From Mycobacterium sp. UM_WGJ (GTDB lineage Bacteria > Actinomycetota > Actinomycetes > Mycobacteriales > Mycobacteriaceae), in assembly GCF_000455125.1 (NCBI RefSeq), contig NZ_AUWR01000002.1, positions 1-64,000 of the forward strand: a stretch of 64,000 nt of DNA. The letters are read 5' to 3'. A program made the position numbers and the translations under genes. The notes beneath the pieces were generated by a model. It had not been told where the DNA came from, made no database searches, and saw only the letters and a list, made by a program, of their open reading frames with translations. Positions 1 through 8,620 of the stretch are shown one piece after another. How positions within the stretch are numbered: the stretch's first letter is position 1; every line of letters begins with the position of its first letter.

Positions 1-1
1 T

Positions 2-535
2 TTCGATGAGCGCGATCAGCCCCTGTTAGCGGCAGTGCTGAACTTCGCTGGTTCCCCGCTGAGCGGTATCGTCATCGGTCAGGTCGGCACCATGCTCAGC
101 CCGGTGCTGCAGTTCCACGAGGACCTCGCCGACATCTCCACGGCGCTGACCGGTGGTGAACCGGACTGGGATGCGGCGCTGCAGAATGTGGCCGACATAC
201 CGGCCAACCTCGTCAATGCCTACCTCAACGGCTACGGCGAGGTCGACCTGATGCCGATCCTGGACCAGCTGGGGACCACCCTGCCGCTGCTCGACCTACC
301 CACATACATCACCGAGCTGAATCTGAACGTGGGCGGGCTGCTCAGCGCGGGTGGCTCGATCTTCGATGCCATCGGCATGGGCACCGGAACCGATGCGCTG
401 GGCGAGCCGATGGATCTTTTCGACCTGCCGGGAATCGCGGTCGGGCCGATCGCCTCCATGGTGGCGTTCTCCCAGTCCATCGCGATGGCCCTCGGCTGGG
501 ACGGCGCCAGCGACATCCTGAACGGGCTTCTCTGA
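2..535 (+). CDS. C-terminal part of a secreted GjpA-like porin-family protein (5' end outside window)
   Basis: The reading frame is open to the left edge of the window, so only the last 177 or so residues are visible. The protein is rich in Gly, Leu, Asp and Ala. It has alternating hydrophobic stretches, a PAN-type segment followed by YLNGYGEVD, then NVGGLLSAGGS, and a terminal LPGIAVGP block. This composition and the 'NAYLNG ... GGLLSxGG ... LPGxxVGPI' layout resemble mycobacterial proteins annotated as outer-membrane porin GjpA; that name is from memory of the family and has not been searched. No Cys is present. The gene is followed directly by a strong intrinsic terminator, so it is the last gene of its transcript. 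A PE/PPE-related secreted protein is the main alternative. Confidence 0.5.
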   Translation, partial: FDERDQPLLAAVLNFAGSPLSGIVIGQVGTMLSPVLQFHEDLADISTALTGGEPDWDAALQNVADIPANLVNAYLNGYGEVDLMPILDQLGTTLPLLDLPTYITELNLNVGGLLSAGGSIFDAIGMGTGTDALGEPMDLFDLPGIAVGPIASMVAFSQSIAMALGWDGASDILNGLL

Positions 536-544
536 CATTCGCTC

Positions 545-592
545 AACCGCACCGTGTGGCTCCGCCGGGGCCGCACGGTGCGGTTTTCTTTT
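545..592 (+). terminator. Intrinsic terminator after the GjpA-like gene
   Basis: A perfect 12-bp stem is formed by AACCGCACCGTG (545-556) and CACGGTGCGGTT (574-585) with a 17-nt loop. It is followed by a T-rich run (TTTTCTTTT, 584-592). It begins 9 bases after the stop codon of the upstream gene and points in the same direction. Hairpins with such a clear U-tract are uncommon in mycobacteria. Confidence 0.85.
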
Positions 593-898
593 CGCCAGCC
601 GCTGCGGTCAGCGCCGCCGGGTCAGCGCCAGCCAATACCAATCGGTTCTCACAGAAGTATTACTGACTCCGCCCGGACGCCTTAAATATCGGCCTTACCT
701 TGGGTTTCAACGGGTCGAAAGCAGTGACTCACACAGCACGTCACCGCCGCCGAATACTCACCCGACGAGCGAAAGGATGAACACGCAATGTTGATCGACT
801 TTCGGTGGCTGCAGTTCATTTTCGACCACCGGGCCCACCAAGGTTCCCGGCACCTGCCGCAGACTCGCGGCGCCATCGCCGGCTGAGACAGCCGGGAA
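593..898. other. Intergenic stretch between the GjpA-like gene and gatB
   Basis: This is about 300 bases of non-coding DNA, less GC-rich than its surroundings (for example CTTAAATATCGG near 682). No RNA gene was recognised. The only candidate inside it is a 32-codon ORF at 788-886, listed separately. The 87-residue antisense ORF at 682-945 overlaps gatB and looks like chance. Confidence 0.5.
788..886 (+). CDS. Candidate small ORF, 32 residues
   Basis: An ATG at 788 is preceded by GAAAGGA (771-777), a plausible ribosome binding site 10 bases upstream. It opens a 32-codon frame that ends in TGA at 884-886, 12 bases before the convergent gatB stop. The peptide starts MLIDFRWLQFIF and becomes basic (RAHQGSRHLPQTRG). 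I recognise no family. A second ATG at 777 opens a five-codon frame (MNTQC) overlapping it. It may be chance; only conservation in relatives would support it. Confidence 0.2.
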   Translation: MLIDFRWLQFIFDHRAHQGSRHLPQTRGAIAG

Positions 899-2404
899 CT
901 ATCCGCCGCAGGCGGCCAACACCAGTTCTCGCACCCGGGCGGCATCGGCCTGACCCTTGGTGGCCTTCATGACCGCACCGACGATGGCGCCGGCAGCCTG
1001 CACCTTGCCACCCCGAATCTTCTCGGCGACATCAGGATTGGCAGCCAGGGCTTCGTCGATCGCCGCCTGGATCACCGAGTCGTCACGCACCACGACCAGG
1101 CCTCGGTCGGCCATCACCTGGGCGGGCTCCCCCTCGCCGGCGAGCACCCCTTCGACCACCTGCCGGGCCAACTTGTTGGACAGCTCGCCGGATTCCACCA
1201 GCGCCACCACGGCAGCCACCTGCATGGGCGTGATAGCCAGCGCGTCGAGTTCGACACCGGCCTCGTTGGCCTTCTGCACCAGGAAGTTTCCCCACCAGGC
1301 CCGGGCCGCCTCGCTGGATGCTCCGGCCGACACGGTGGCGGCCACCAACTCAACCGCCCCCGCGTTGACCAGGTCGCGCATCACCTCGTCGGAGACGCCC
1401 CACTGCTCCTGGATCTTCTTGCGGGCCAGCCACGGCAGTTCCGGGATGGTCTCCCGTAGTTCGGCGACCAGCTCCACCGATGGCGCCACCGGCTCCAGAT
1501 CGGGTTCAGGAAAGTAGCGGTAATCCTCCGCGGTCTCCTTGGCCCGGCCCGGGCTCGTGTAGCCGGCTTCGTGGAAGTGCCGGGTCTCCTGAACGACCGT
1601 GCCCCCTGCGGTCAACACCGCGCCCTGGCGTCGCATCTCGTAGCTCACCGCCACCTCGACACTCTTGAGGGAGTTGACGTTCTTGGTCTCGGTCCGGGTG
1701 CCGAATTCAGCTGCGCCGGTGGGCTTCAGCGATACGTTGGCGTCGCAGCGCATCGAACCCTGGTCCATCCGCACGTCAGAAACATCCAAGGCCCGCAGCA
1801 GATCCCGCAACGCGGTCACATAAGCCCGAGCGATCTGCGGTGCACGTTCCGCGGCACCGGTGATCGGTTTGGTGACGATCTCGATCAGCGGCACGCCGGC
1901 CCGGTTGTAGTCGACCAGAGATTCGCTGGCGCCCTCGATGCGACCGGTATCGCTGCCGACGTGGGTGAGCTTGCCGGTGTCCTCCTCCATGTGGGCGCGC
2001 TCGATGTCCACCCGCCACACCGACCCGTCCTCCAGCGGCACATCCAAGTAACCGTTGAATGCGATCGGTTCGTCGTACTGAGAGATCTGGTAGTTCTTCG
2101 GCTGGTCGGGATAGAAGTAGTTCTTGCGGGCGAACCGGCACCAGGAGGCGATGTCGCAGTTGAGCGCCAACCCGATCCGGATCGCCGATTCGACCGCGGT
2201 GGCATTGAGCACCGGCAGCGAGCCGGGCAGGCCCAGACACACCGGACACACTTGGGTGTTCGGCTCGGCGCCGAACGCCGTCGAGCATCCGCAGAACATC
2301 TTGGTGGCCGTGGACAGCTCGACGTGCACTTCCAGGCCCAGGACCGGGTCGAAGCGGGCGACGACGTCGTCGTAATCGAGCAGTTCAGCGACAGCAGCGG
2401 TCAT
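899..2404 (-). CDS. gatB: Aspartyl/glutamyl-tRNA(Asn/Gln) amidotransferase subunit B
   Basis: GatB binds misacylated Glu-tRNA(Gln) or Asp-tRNA(Asn), activates the acyl group with ATP and works with GatA and GatC to form Gln-tRNA or Asn-tRNA in the cytoplasm. The 501-residue product has the signature LGLEVHVEL at 22-30. A zinc-type cysteine set (C38, C40, C53, C56) is present, as is the conserved [16 protein letters not shown] block near 200. A helical YqeY-like tail follows from about residue 350. The ATG at 2404 gives the usual family start ([15 protein letters not shown]), although the frame is open further upstream. Here gatB is separated from gatA/gatC by tenA, a DUF2237 gene, a small secreted protein and pfkA. 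In M. tuberculosis the order is gatB-pfkA-gatA-gatC. Confidence 0.97.
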   Translation of the reverse strand: MTAAVAELLDYDDVVARFDPVLGLEVHVELSTATKMFCGCSTAFGAEPNTQVCPVCLGLPGSLPVLNATAVESAIRIGLALNCDIASWCRFARKNYFYPDQPKNYQISQYDEPIAFNGYLDVPLEDGSVWRVDIERAHMEEDTGKLTHVGSDTGRIEGASESLVDYNRAGVPLIEIVTKPITGAAERAPQIARAYVTALRDLLRALDVSDVRMDQGSMRCDANVSLKPTGAAEFGTRTETKNVNSLKSVEVAVSYEMRRQGAVLTAGGTVVQETRHFHEAGYTSPGRAKETAEDYRYFPEPDLEPVAPSVELVAELRETIPELPWLARKKIQEQWGVSDEVMRDLVNAGAVELVAATVSAGASSEAARAWWGNFLVQKANEAGVELDALAITPMQVAAVVALVESGELSNKLARQVVEGVLAGEGEPAQVMADRGLVVVRDDSVIQAAIDEALAANPDVAEKIRGGKVQAAGAIVGAVMKATKGQADAARVRELVLAACGG

Positions 2405-2442
2405 GGCGCAAAGTCTAGGTGACCCCGTCAGCCGGTCCTTGA

Positions 2443-3111
2443 TCACACCGGCCAGTCCTCCATCCGGTAGGCGGCGTCGAAGAACATCCATTCGTAGCGC
2501 GCGGCGGTGTGGAGATGCCGGCGCATCAGCTCCCACTCCGCAGCCGGCACATGTGCGCCGATCCGATCGGTAACGGCCAGTACGGCCTCGACCACCGCCT
2601 GGTACTCCTGGCCCGCGTAGCTGTCGATCCAGCGCTGGAACAGTGGCTCCGGCGAACCGTGGCGCTGCAGGTGCTCCCCCACCCGGGCATAGATCCAATA
2701 GCAGGGCAGCACGGCGGCGACGGCCTCGGCGTAGGAGCCTGATGCGGTGATCGCCAGCAGGTAGCTGGTGTAGGCCTGGGTCGTCGGGGCGATCGGCAGT
2801 GCCGCGGCAGCATCAACGTCGAGGCCCAGATCGGCCAGCAGCCCGGCATGCAGTTCCGCTTCGGCGGTGATCGCCGCGCCGGCGTGCTCGGCGAACATGG
2901 TCAGCTCCGATGCGATCGGCGCCTTGGCCGCACACCTCGCCAACGCCTGGGCGTACCCGCGCAGGTAGTGCCCGTCCTGCACGAGGTAGTAGCGAAACTG
3001 GTTGCGCCCCAGGGTCCCCTTGGTCAGCCCGGTGACGAACGGGTGCTCGCAGATCTGCCGGTAGATGCCGTCGATGTGCGCCCACAGCCGCTCACGGTTC
3101 CGCTCGGTCAT
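2443..3111 (-). CDS. tenA: TenA-family aminopyrimidine aminohydrolase (thiaminase II type)
   Basis: TenA proteins hydrolyse aminopyrimidine breakdown products of thiamine so the pyrimidine can be reused. The 222-residue protein has the all-helical TenA/THI-4 pattern. It carries the active-site cysteine C137 in LPCYWIY, the conserved Asp46 in YLVQDGHYL, and a late [10 protein letters not shown] segment supplying the usual Glu. No other thi gene is nearby. It lies 38 bases upstream of gatB on the same strand and could be cotranscribed with it, which would be coincidental to function. It diverges from the DUF2237 gene at 3149. Some TenA homologs act only as salvage enzymes, so the substrate is inferred. 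Confidence 0.9.
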   Translation of the reverse strand: MTERNRERLWAHIDGIYRQICEHPFVTGLTKGTLGRNQFRYYLVQDGHYLRGYAQALARCAAKAPIASELTMFAEHAGAAITAEAELHAGLLADLGLDVDAAAALPIAPTTQAYTSYLLAITASGSYAEAVAAVLPCYWIYARVGEHLQRHGSPEPLFQRWIDSYAGQEYQAVVEAVLAVTDRIGAHVPAAEWELMRRHLHTAARYEWMFFDAAYRMEDWPV

Positions 3112-3148
3112 ACCTCACGGTAGGTGACACCGTCCTAGACTGAGCCAC

Positions 3149-3535
3149 ATGCCCGACCGCAACGTACTGGGCGGCCCGCTGGAGCCGTGCGGCAGCGACC
3201 CGATCACCGGCTTCTACCGCGACGGCTGCTGCTCGTCAGGTCCCGAGGACATTGGCCTGCATACGATTTGCGCCGTCGTCACCGGCGAGTTCCTGGAACA
3301 CCAGCGCGCTATCGGCAACGACCTGTCCACACCGATGCCGGCCTACCGATTCCCGGGGCTGACGCCCGGAGATCGCTGGTGCGTCACCGCGTTGAACTGG
3401 CTGCGAGCCCACCGCGACGGCTGCGCCGCACCGGTGGTGCTGGCCGCGACCCACGAACGCACGCTGGACGTGGTCAGCCTCGAGGTACTGGCGGACTACG
3501 CCGTCGACGTGCCCGATGACCCCAGCGACCTGTGA
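3149..3535 (+). CDS. DUF2237 family protein
   Basis: This 128-residue protein matches the DUF2237 pattern: NVLGGPLEPCGSDPITGFYRD near the start, then DGCCSSGPEDIGLHTICAVVT, GNDLSTPMPAYRFPGLTPGDRWC, and a final VVLAATHERTL. It has several conserved Cys (14, 27, 28, 41) that could bind metal or form disulfides. The biochemical role is unknown. There is no signal peptide, so it is probably cytosolic. It is transcribed away from tenA, with its ATG 37 bases from the tenA start, and ends 30 bases before a convergent secreted-protein gene. Confidence 0.85.
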   Translation: MPDRNVLGGPLEPCGSDPITGFYRDGCCSSGPEDIGLHTICAVVTGEFLEHQRAIGNDLSTPMPAYRFPGLTPGDRWCVTALNWLRAHRDGCAAPVVLAATHERTLDVVSLEVLADYAVDVPDDPSDL

Positions 3536-3565
3536 CCGCTACCGGCCACTTGACCGAGCCGGCGA

Positions 3566-3913
3566 TCAGGGTCCCAGTGTTACGCCGACGCCGGAGTTGC
3601 TCTGTTCGCGATGTCTTTCGTACCAGACGAATTCGTCGACCAGCGGGCCATCCTCCGGGCAGTCGGCTATGACTGACCCGGCCAGCAGTCGCCCCGTCTG
3701 GTCTGCGGGCATGCCACTGGTCGCCAGAATGTGGCTGACCGCGTGCTTGACGCCCGCCAGATTCGGCTGGTCGTTGATGAAGGCGCACACATCGCCACCG
3801 TGATCGGTGATGTAATCGCCGATCAGGTCACCGCTGGCGTGGGCCGGTATCGACGGCACCAGCCCCATCGGCAGACCGCACAACACCGCAGCAGACAACA
3901 CCATCGTTCTCAT
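3566..3913 (-). CDS. Small secreted DUF732-like protein
   Basis: The predicted product has 115 residues. It begins with a signal peptide (MRTMVLSAAVLCGLPMG, then a likely cleavage after AHA). The mature part has a single Cys pair and a helical segment (FINDQPNLAGVKHAVSHILA, then LLAGSVIADCPE). This resembles the DUF732 family of small mycobacterial secreted proteins, whose function is unknown. I chose the ATG at 3913 because GGGGGTGGG lies just upstream and because it starts directly with the signal peptide. An ATG 24 bases further upstream (3937) is possible. The gene is monocistronic-looking, convergent with the DUF2237 gene. Confidence 0.7.
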   Translation of the reverse strand: MRTMVLSAAVLCGLPMGLVPSIPAHASGDLIGDYITDHGGDVCAFINDQPNLAGVKHAVSHILATSGMPADQTGRLLAGSVIADCPEDGPLVDEFVWYERHREQSNSGVGVTLGP

Positions 3914-4004
3914 ATCCCACCCCCAGCCTTGATCCATCAGGCAACACGAAGCACAACCTCACCATTGTGAAGCCCTTTCGCGACGTTGTCACGCCACGCG
4001 CGAG

Positions 4005-5036
4005 TCAGCCGAAGAACGCGGCCGCATCGTCGTAGCGGCTCTGCGGCACCACTTTGAGCTGTCGGACCGCGTCGGCCAACGCCACCCTGCCGATCTCCTG
4101 ACCACGCAGCGACACCATCATTCCGTATTCGCCGGCGTGGGCGGCGTCAGCGGCGTTGACGCCGAAGCGCGTTGCCAGCACGCGGTCGTAAGCGGTCGGG
4201 GTGCCGCCACGCTGCACATGGCCCAGCACCGTAGTGCGGACTTCCTTCTTGACCCGCTTCTCGATTTCGACAGCCAGCTGGGCGGCGACACCGGTGAACC
4301 TCTCGTGGCCGAACTCGTCGACGCCGCCGGCCCGCAGCTCCATCGAACCGGCAGCCGGTTTGGCCCCTTCGGCGACAACACAGATGAAGTGCGACGACCC
4401 GTGCTGGAAGCGCTGCTTGACCAGCCGACAGACCTCTTCGACATCGAAGGGCTGTTCGGGAATCAATGTCATGTGCGCGCCGGTGGCCAGGCCGGCGTTG
4501 AGCGCGATCCAGCCGGCGTGACGGCCCATCACCTCGACCAGCATGACCCGCTGGTGAGATTCGGCGGTGGAGTGCAGCCGGTCGATTGCATCGGAGGCGA
4601 CCTGCAGAGCGGTGTCGTGGCCGAAAGTGACGTCGGTGCAGTCGATGTCGTTGTCGATGGTCTTAGGCACCCCGACCACCGGGACGTTCTCCTGCGACAG
4701 CCAGTGCGCCGCAGTCAAGGTGCCCTCACCGCCAATAGGGATAAGGACATCGATGCCGTTGTCATCCAGGGTCTGCTTCACCTGAGCCAGGCCGGCGCGC
4801 AACTTGTCCGGGTTTACCCGGGCGGTCCCGAGCATGGTGCCGCCTTTGGCCAACAGGCGGTCGTTGCGGTCGTCGTTGGCCAACTGGACGCGCCGGTTCT
4901 CCAACAGGCCGCGCCAGCCGTCTTGGAACCCGACCACCGTGGAGCCGTAGCGGGAGTCGCAGGTGCGCACCACCGCCCTGATCACCGCGTTCAACCCGGG
5001 ACAGTCACCGCCGCCGGTGAGTACTCCGATCCGCAT
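4005..5036 (-). CDS. pfkA: 6-phosphofructokinase
   Basis: PfkA converts fructose 6-phosphate to fructose 1,6-bisphosphate, the committed step of glycolysis. The 343-residue protein begins [16 protein letters not shown], which carries the nucleotide-binding GGG. It contains IPIGGEGT, where Gly at the position that separates ATP- from pyrophosphate-dependent enzymes suggests use of ATP. The catalytic loop PKTIDNDID and the substrate motif [10 protein letters not shown] are present. The length equals that of the M. tuberculosis enzyme. The frame is open upstream of 5036, but the ATG there begins the family domain directly. The gene sits between a secreted-protein gene and gatA on the same strand. 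Confidence 0.97.
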   Translation of the reverse strand: MRIGVLTGGGDCPGLNAVIRAVVRTCDSRYGSTVVGFQDGWRGLLENRRVQLANDDRNDRLLAKGGTMLGTARVNPDKLRAGLAQVKQTLDDNGIDVLIPIGGEGTLTAAHWLSQENVPVVGVPKTIDNDIDCTDVTFGHDTALQVASDAIDRLHSTAESHQRVMLVEVMGRHAGWIALNAGLATGAHMTLIPEQPFDVEEVCRLVKQRFQHGSSHFICVVAEGAKPAAGSMELRAGGVDEFGHERFTGVAAQLAVEIEKRVKKEVRTTVLGHVQRGGTPTAYDRVLATRFGVNAADAAHAGEYGMMVSLRGQEIGRVALADAVRQLKVVPQSRYDDAAAFFG

Positions 5037-5122
5037 GTCCCCATCTTGCCGGGTGCCACGTGCCGCCGGGGAGCGGACGCCGAATCGGACAGAACGCGCA
5101 CGGCCCGCGCCAGGGGGCATGT

Positions 5123-5260
5123 TGGGGTCCCGTCGGCGCCGCCACCGGCGGCTACCAGCTCGACCTTGGCCGGCTGCTCAGCCAGGAAGGCTCACCGTTC
5201 AACTCGATCGGCTGGGACGACCTCGGTAACCAACTCGCGGATCTGGCCAGTCAGTTCTGA
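5123..5260 (+). pseudogene. Possible C-terminal gene remnant between pfkA and gatA
   Basis: The plus strand encodes about 45 residues with protein-like composition: [15 protein letters not shown], then NSIGWDDLGNQLADLASQF and a stop at 5258-5260. The frame opens at 5060, but its first part overlaps DNA just upstream of pfkA and has poor coding character. No plausible start or ribosome site precedes the convincing part. It looks like the tail of a larger protein that has been lost, or a chance frame. I do not recognise the parent family. Confidence 0.25.
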
Positions 5261-5274
5261 CCAGCCCCGGCCGC

Positions 5275-6756
5275 CTAGATCGCGCTGGCAAGCACCCCGC
5301 GGGCGGCCTCGTAGGCCGCGCCCACCCGGTACAGCCGGTCATCGGCCAGCGCCGGCGCCATGATCTGCAGGCCCACCGGCAGCCCGTCGTCGCCGGAAAG
5401 CCCGGACGGCACCGACATCCCGCAGTGTCCGGCCAGGTTCAGCGGCAGCGTGCACAAGTCGAAGAGGTACATCGCCAACGGGTCGTCGACCTTCTCCCCA
5501 AGCCGGAACGCCGTGGTGGGCGTTGTCGGCGAGACCAGTACGTCCACGCTCTTGTACGCCTCGTCGAGATCGCGGGCGATCAGCGTGCGCACCTTCTGTG
5601 CCTGGTTGTAGTAGGCGTCGTAGTAGCCCGCCGACAGCGCATAGGTGCCGAGCATGATGCGGCGCTTGACCTCCGGGCCGAAGCCGGCCGCCCGGGTCAG
5701 CGCCATCACCTCCTCGGCGCTGTGCGTGCCGTCGTCGCCGACTCGCAACCCGAACCGCATCGCATCGAAGCGGGCCAGGTTGGATGACACCTCCGAGGGC
5801 AGGATCAGGTAGTAGGCGCTCAGCGAGTAGTCGAAGTGGGGACAGTCCACCTCGGAGATCTGCGCGCCCAGCGCTTTCAACTGTTCGACGGCGGCATTGA
5901 ACGAGGCCAGCACGCCCGGCTGGTAGCCCTCGCCGCTGTGCAGCTGACGCACCACCCCGATCCGCACGCCCGCCAGATCACCGGTGGCCCCGGCGCGGGC
6001 GGCACCCACGACGTCGGGCACCGCTACATCCAGGGAGGTGGAGTCGCGCCGGTCATACCCGGCGATCACCGAGTGCAGCAGCGCGGTGTCGGCCACGGTG
6101 CGTGCACACGGTCCACCCTGGTCCAGCGAGGACGCGCACGCCACCAACCCGTAGCGACTCACGGTGCCGTAAGTGGGTTTGACGCCGACCGTCGCGGTCA
6201 GCGCGGCCGGCTGGCGGATCGAGCCGCCGGTGTCGGTGCCGATGGCCAATGGCGCCTGGAATGCGGCCAGTGCCGCGGCACTGCCGCCGCCGGAGCCGCC
6301 CGGCACCCGCTCGGCGTCCCACGGGTTGCGGGTCGGACCGTAGGCGGAGTTCTCCGTCGACGAGCCCATCGCGAACTCGTCCATGTTGGTCTTGCCCAGG
6401 ATCGGGATTCCCGCTGCGCGCAGTCGCGCGGTGACGGTCGCGTCGTAGGGGGCCCGCCAGCCTTCCAGGATCTTCGATCCGCAGGTGGTGGGCGCGTCGA
6501 CGGTGGTGAACACGTCTTTGAGTGCCAACGGGACTCCGGCCAGCGCCGACGGCGCCTCGCCGGCGGCGATCGCCTTGTCGGCGGCCTCCGCTGCGGCCAG
6601 GGCCTCCTCGGCGCCGACGTGCAGGAAGGCTCCGTACCGATCGTCGGTGGCCGCGATCTGGTCGAGGTGGGCGCGGGTGACCTCGACCGAGGACACCTCG
6701 CGGGCGGCGATCTTGGCCGCCAGGGTGGCCGCGTCGGACCGGATCAGCTCACTCAC
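5275..6756 (-). CDS. gatA: Aspartyl/glutamyl-tRNA amidotransferase subunit A
   Basis: GatA is the glutaminase subunit that releases ammonia from glutamine for the GatCAB complex. The 493-residue protein has the amidase-signature catalytic triad: Lys80 in ALKDVF, cis-Ser155 in [10 protein letters not shown], and Ser179 in DTGGSIRQP. The numbering is within one residue of the known GatA positions. It overlaps gatC by 4 bases (6753-6756), so the two are translationally coupled. The gene is complete and typical. Confidence 0.97.
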   Translation of the reverse strand: MSELIRSDAATLAAKIAAREVSSVEVTRAHLDQIAATDDRYGAFLHVGAEEALAAAEAADKAIAAGEAPSALAGVPLALKDVFTTVDAPTTCGSKILEGWRAPYDATVTARLRAAGIPILGKTNMDEFAMGSSTENSAYGPTRNPWDAERVPGGSGGGSAAALAAFQAPLAIGTDTGGSIRQPAALTATVGVKPTYGTVSRYGLVACASSLDQGGPCARTVADTALLHSVIAGYDRRDSTSLDVAVPDVVGAARAGATGDLAGVRIGVVRQLHSGEGYQPGVLASFNAAVEQLKALGAQISEVDCPHFDYSLSAYYLILPSEVSSNLARFDAMRFGLRVGDDGTHSAEEVMALTRAAGFGPEVKRRIMLGTYALSAGYYDAYYNQAQKVRTLIARDLDEAYKSVDVLVSPTTPTTAFRLGEKVDDPLAMYLFDLCTLPLNLAGHCGMSVPSGLSGDDGLPVGLQIMAPALADDRLYRVGAAYEAARGVLASAI

Positions 6757-7052
6757 TGGCTCTCCCCCAGGATCTGCGGCACCGCAAAGCGGCCGTCTTC
6801 GGCGCGCGGTGCGGCGGCCAGCGCTTGGTCCTGGGTCAGCCCGTCGGCGATCTCGTCGGGCCGGGTGACGTTGACGGCCTTGAGCGGGTTGTCGGTCGCC
6901 TCGACGCCGGTGACGTCGACGGCCTGAATCGTGCTGACATGGGTCAGGATCGCATCAAGCTGGCCGGCAAATCCGTCCAACTCGGCGTCGGTCAGCGCCA
7001 GCCGGGCCAATCGGGCCAGGTGAGCTACATCGTCACGGGAGATCTGGGACAC
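6753..7052 (-). CDS. gatC: Aspartyl/glutamyl-tRNA amidotransferase subunit C
   Basis: GatC is the small belt-like subunit that wraps and stabilises GatA in the amidotransferase. The 99-residue product starts at GTG 7052 ([20 protein letters not shown]). This is the conserved N-terminal helix and gives the same length as the M. tuberculosis protein. The open frame runs further upstream without family similarity. It ends with the usual RxEDG ... VPQILGE tail and overlaps gatA by 4 bases. It diverges from the ACT-domain gene at 7222. Confidence 0.95.
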   Translation of the reverse strand: MSQISRDDVAHLARLARLALTDAELDGFAGQLDAILTHVSTIQAVDVTGVEATDNPLKAVNVTRPDEIADGLTQDQALAAAPRAEDGRFAVPQILGESQ

Positions 7053-7221
7053 GGGTGAAAAGCCTAGCGTCGGTCGCAAGCGCGGCGAAGCCGGGCGCAG
7101 CGGGCCGGCGCCAACGGGACCTGTCGGCCATGCACGTCGACCGTAACGCCAGCGTGCGGTGGCGAACGTGAAGTCAGACTCACTGTCCGCGGGCCACGGG
7201 ACGCTGTGGGAAGGTTTGCCC

Positions 7222-7887
7222 ATGCCTTCCTATCTGCTGCGCGTCGAACTCGACGACCGCCCCGGCAGCCTGGGGTCGCTTGCCGTGGGTCTGGGCTCGG
7301 TGGGCGCCGACATCTTGTCGCTGGACGTTGTGGAACGCGGCAGCGGTTCGGCCATCGACGACCTGGTGGTCGAACTGCCACAGGGATCGATGCCCGATGT
7401 GCTGATCACCGCCGCCGAGCGGTTGCCCGGGGTTCGGGTGCACAGCATTCGTCCGCACACCGGACTGCTGGATGCGCACCGTGAGCTCGAGCTGATCGAC
7501 CATGTCGCGGCCGCCGGTGACCGCAGCGCCAAACTGGCGAAGCTGGCCAACGAAACGCCCCGTGTGCTGCGGGTCAGCTGGTGTGCGGTGCTGCGCGCCG
7601 AGGGCGCCGACGGTGGGTTCCGCCGGCTCGCCGGCAGCCCGGGGACTCCGGAGACCCAGGTTGAGACGGTGCCGTGGTTGCCGCTCGAACGTGCCACCGC
7701 CCTGGACAACACCGCCACGTGGGTGCCCGCGATGTGGCGGGACATGGACGTCGCATTGGCCGCCGCACCGCTGGGCAACCCGCGCACCGCGATTGTGCTC
7801 GGACGCACCGGCGGACCGGACTTCCTGCCCGCCGAAGTGGTCCGTCTGGGCTATCTCGCCGGGATCGTGGCCACCCTGCTGCGCTGA
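7222..7887 (+). CDS. ACT-domain protein (Rv3013-like)
   Basis: A protein of 221 residues with an N-terminal ACT domain ([18 protein letters not shown] at 4-21, then [10 protein letters not shown]), the fold that senses small ligands such as amino acids. The C-terminal half (about 90-221) has no recognised catalytic motif. In M. tuberculosis the homolog Rv3013 also lies between gatC and ligA. I chose the ATG at 7222 because GGGAAGG precedes it and the ACT domain starts directly there, although the frame opens at 7159. A regulatory or ligand-sensing role is inferred from the ACT domain only. Confidence 0.85.
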   Translation: MPSYLLRVELDDRPGSLGSLAVGLGSVGADILSLDVVERGSGSAIDDLVVELPQGSMPDVLITAAERLPGVRVHSIRPHTGLLDAHRELELIDHVAAAGDRSAKLAKLANETPRVLRVSWCAVLRAEGADGGFRRLAGSPGTPETQVETVPWLPLERATALDNTATWVPAMWRDMDVALAAAPLGNPRTAIVLGRTGGPDFLPAEVVRLGYLAGIVATLLR

Positions 7888-7918
7888 GCAGTCGGCGCGC
7901 TGTCACCCGCGGCCCGGT

Positions 7919-8515
7919 TCACTCGGTGTCTTGCGTCGGGGCCCGCAACGCCTTATGCAGCAACAGTCGGGTCTGTGCGATCGCGTCGTCAGGCGCGACG
8001 CCACCGCGGGCGATCAACGTTGCAGCGCCCAGAATCTGGACGCCGAAGTTGGTGGCCGCGACGATGGGCGAAATCCGCTGGTCGACTTCGCCGGCCAACT
8101 GGGCCCGGTGCACGGCGCCAGCGAGTACCTCCACCGACTGCGCCTCGGCCACCAACCGGCTGGGATCGGCGATCGGGGCAAGAATCAAAACCCGGTAACG
8201 ACTGGCGACTTCGATCGTCGGCCCGACCAACTCAATGAGGCTCGGCAACACCGGGGCAGACTTTGGCAACGAGTCATAGAGCTCGCGCATTTTCGTGACG
8301 GCGACTTGGTGAATGGCGACAACGAGTCGCTCACGGCTCGGGAAATGCCGGTAGAGGGTTCCGCGGTTGAGTTCGGCGGCGTCGGCGATCTCCTGCATGG
8401 ACGCGTTCGGATCTCCCGCGAGCACTTGGGTAGCCGCCTCGAGAATCCGCAACCGATTCTCGACTACGTCCGATCGCAGGCGGGCCGTATCGACCAACGA
8501 ACCCCCACGCGCCAT
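7919..8515 (-). CDS. TetR-family transcriptional regulator
   Basis: This 198-residue repressor-type protein has an N-terminal helix-turn-helix: RILEAATQVLA, then MQEIADAAELNRGTLYRHFPSRERLV at about 40-65. A divergent ligand-binding domain follows, with SLIELVGPTIEVASRYRVLILAP in its middle. It diverges from the zinc dehydrogenase gene at 8621. The 105-base gap carries a perfect palindrome, expected to be its operator. A second copy of the palindrome core lies before the PGRS-GH5 gene at 12223, which suggests a three-gene regulon. These genes sit between the Rv3013 and ligA homologs, which are neighbours in M. tuberculosis, so the block is an insertion or a loss in the other lineage. Confidence 0.93.
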   Translation of the reverse strand: MARGGSLVDTARLRSDVVENRLRILEAATQVLAGDPNASMQEIADAAELNRGTLYRHFPSRERLVVAIHQVAVTKMRELYDSLPKSAPVLPSLIELVGPTIEVASRYRVLILAPIADPSRLVAEAQSVEVLAGAVHRAQLAGEVDQRISPIVAATNFGVQILGAATLIARGGVAPDDAIAQTRLLLHKALRAPTQDTE

Positions 8516-8554
8516 GTTGACAGCCTAATCGACGCGTGCCACATTGCCAGCACC

Positions 8555-8579
8555 AAAATGCAACATATTGTTGCATTTT
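8555..8579. promoter_or_regulatory. Palindromic operator between TetR and dehydrogenase genes
   Basis: Perfect inverted repeat: AAAATGCAACA (8555-8565), three bases TAT, then TGTTGCATTTT (8569-8579). It lies 40 bases from the TetR start and 42 bases from the dehydrogenase start, so one bound dimer could control both. The core TGCAACA-N3-TGTTGCA occurs again at 12265-12281. Confidence 0.8.
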
Positions 8580-8620
8580 TTCTTGCGGGTTGGGCGCCGG
8601 GCAGATAGGCCAGATACAGC

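Noticed and set aside
682-945. 87-codon minus-strand frame near the gatB end
   Set aside because: It overlaps the gatB 3' end in another frame, has Cys/Trp/Arg-rich composition and no ribosome site.
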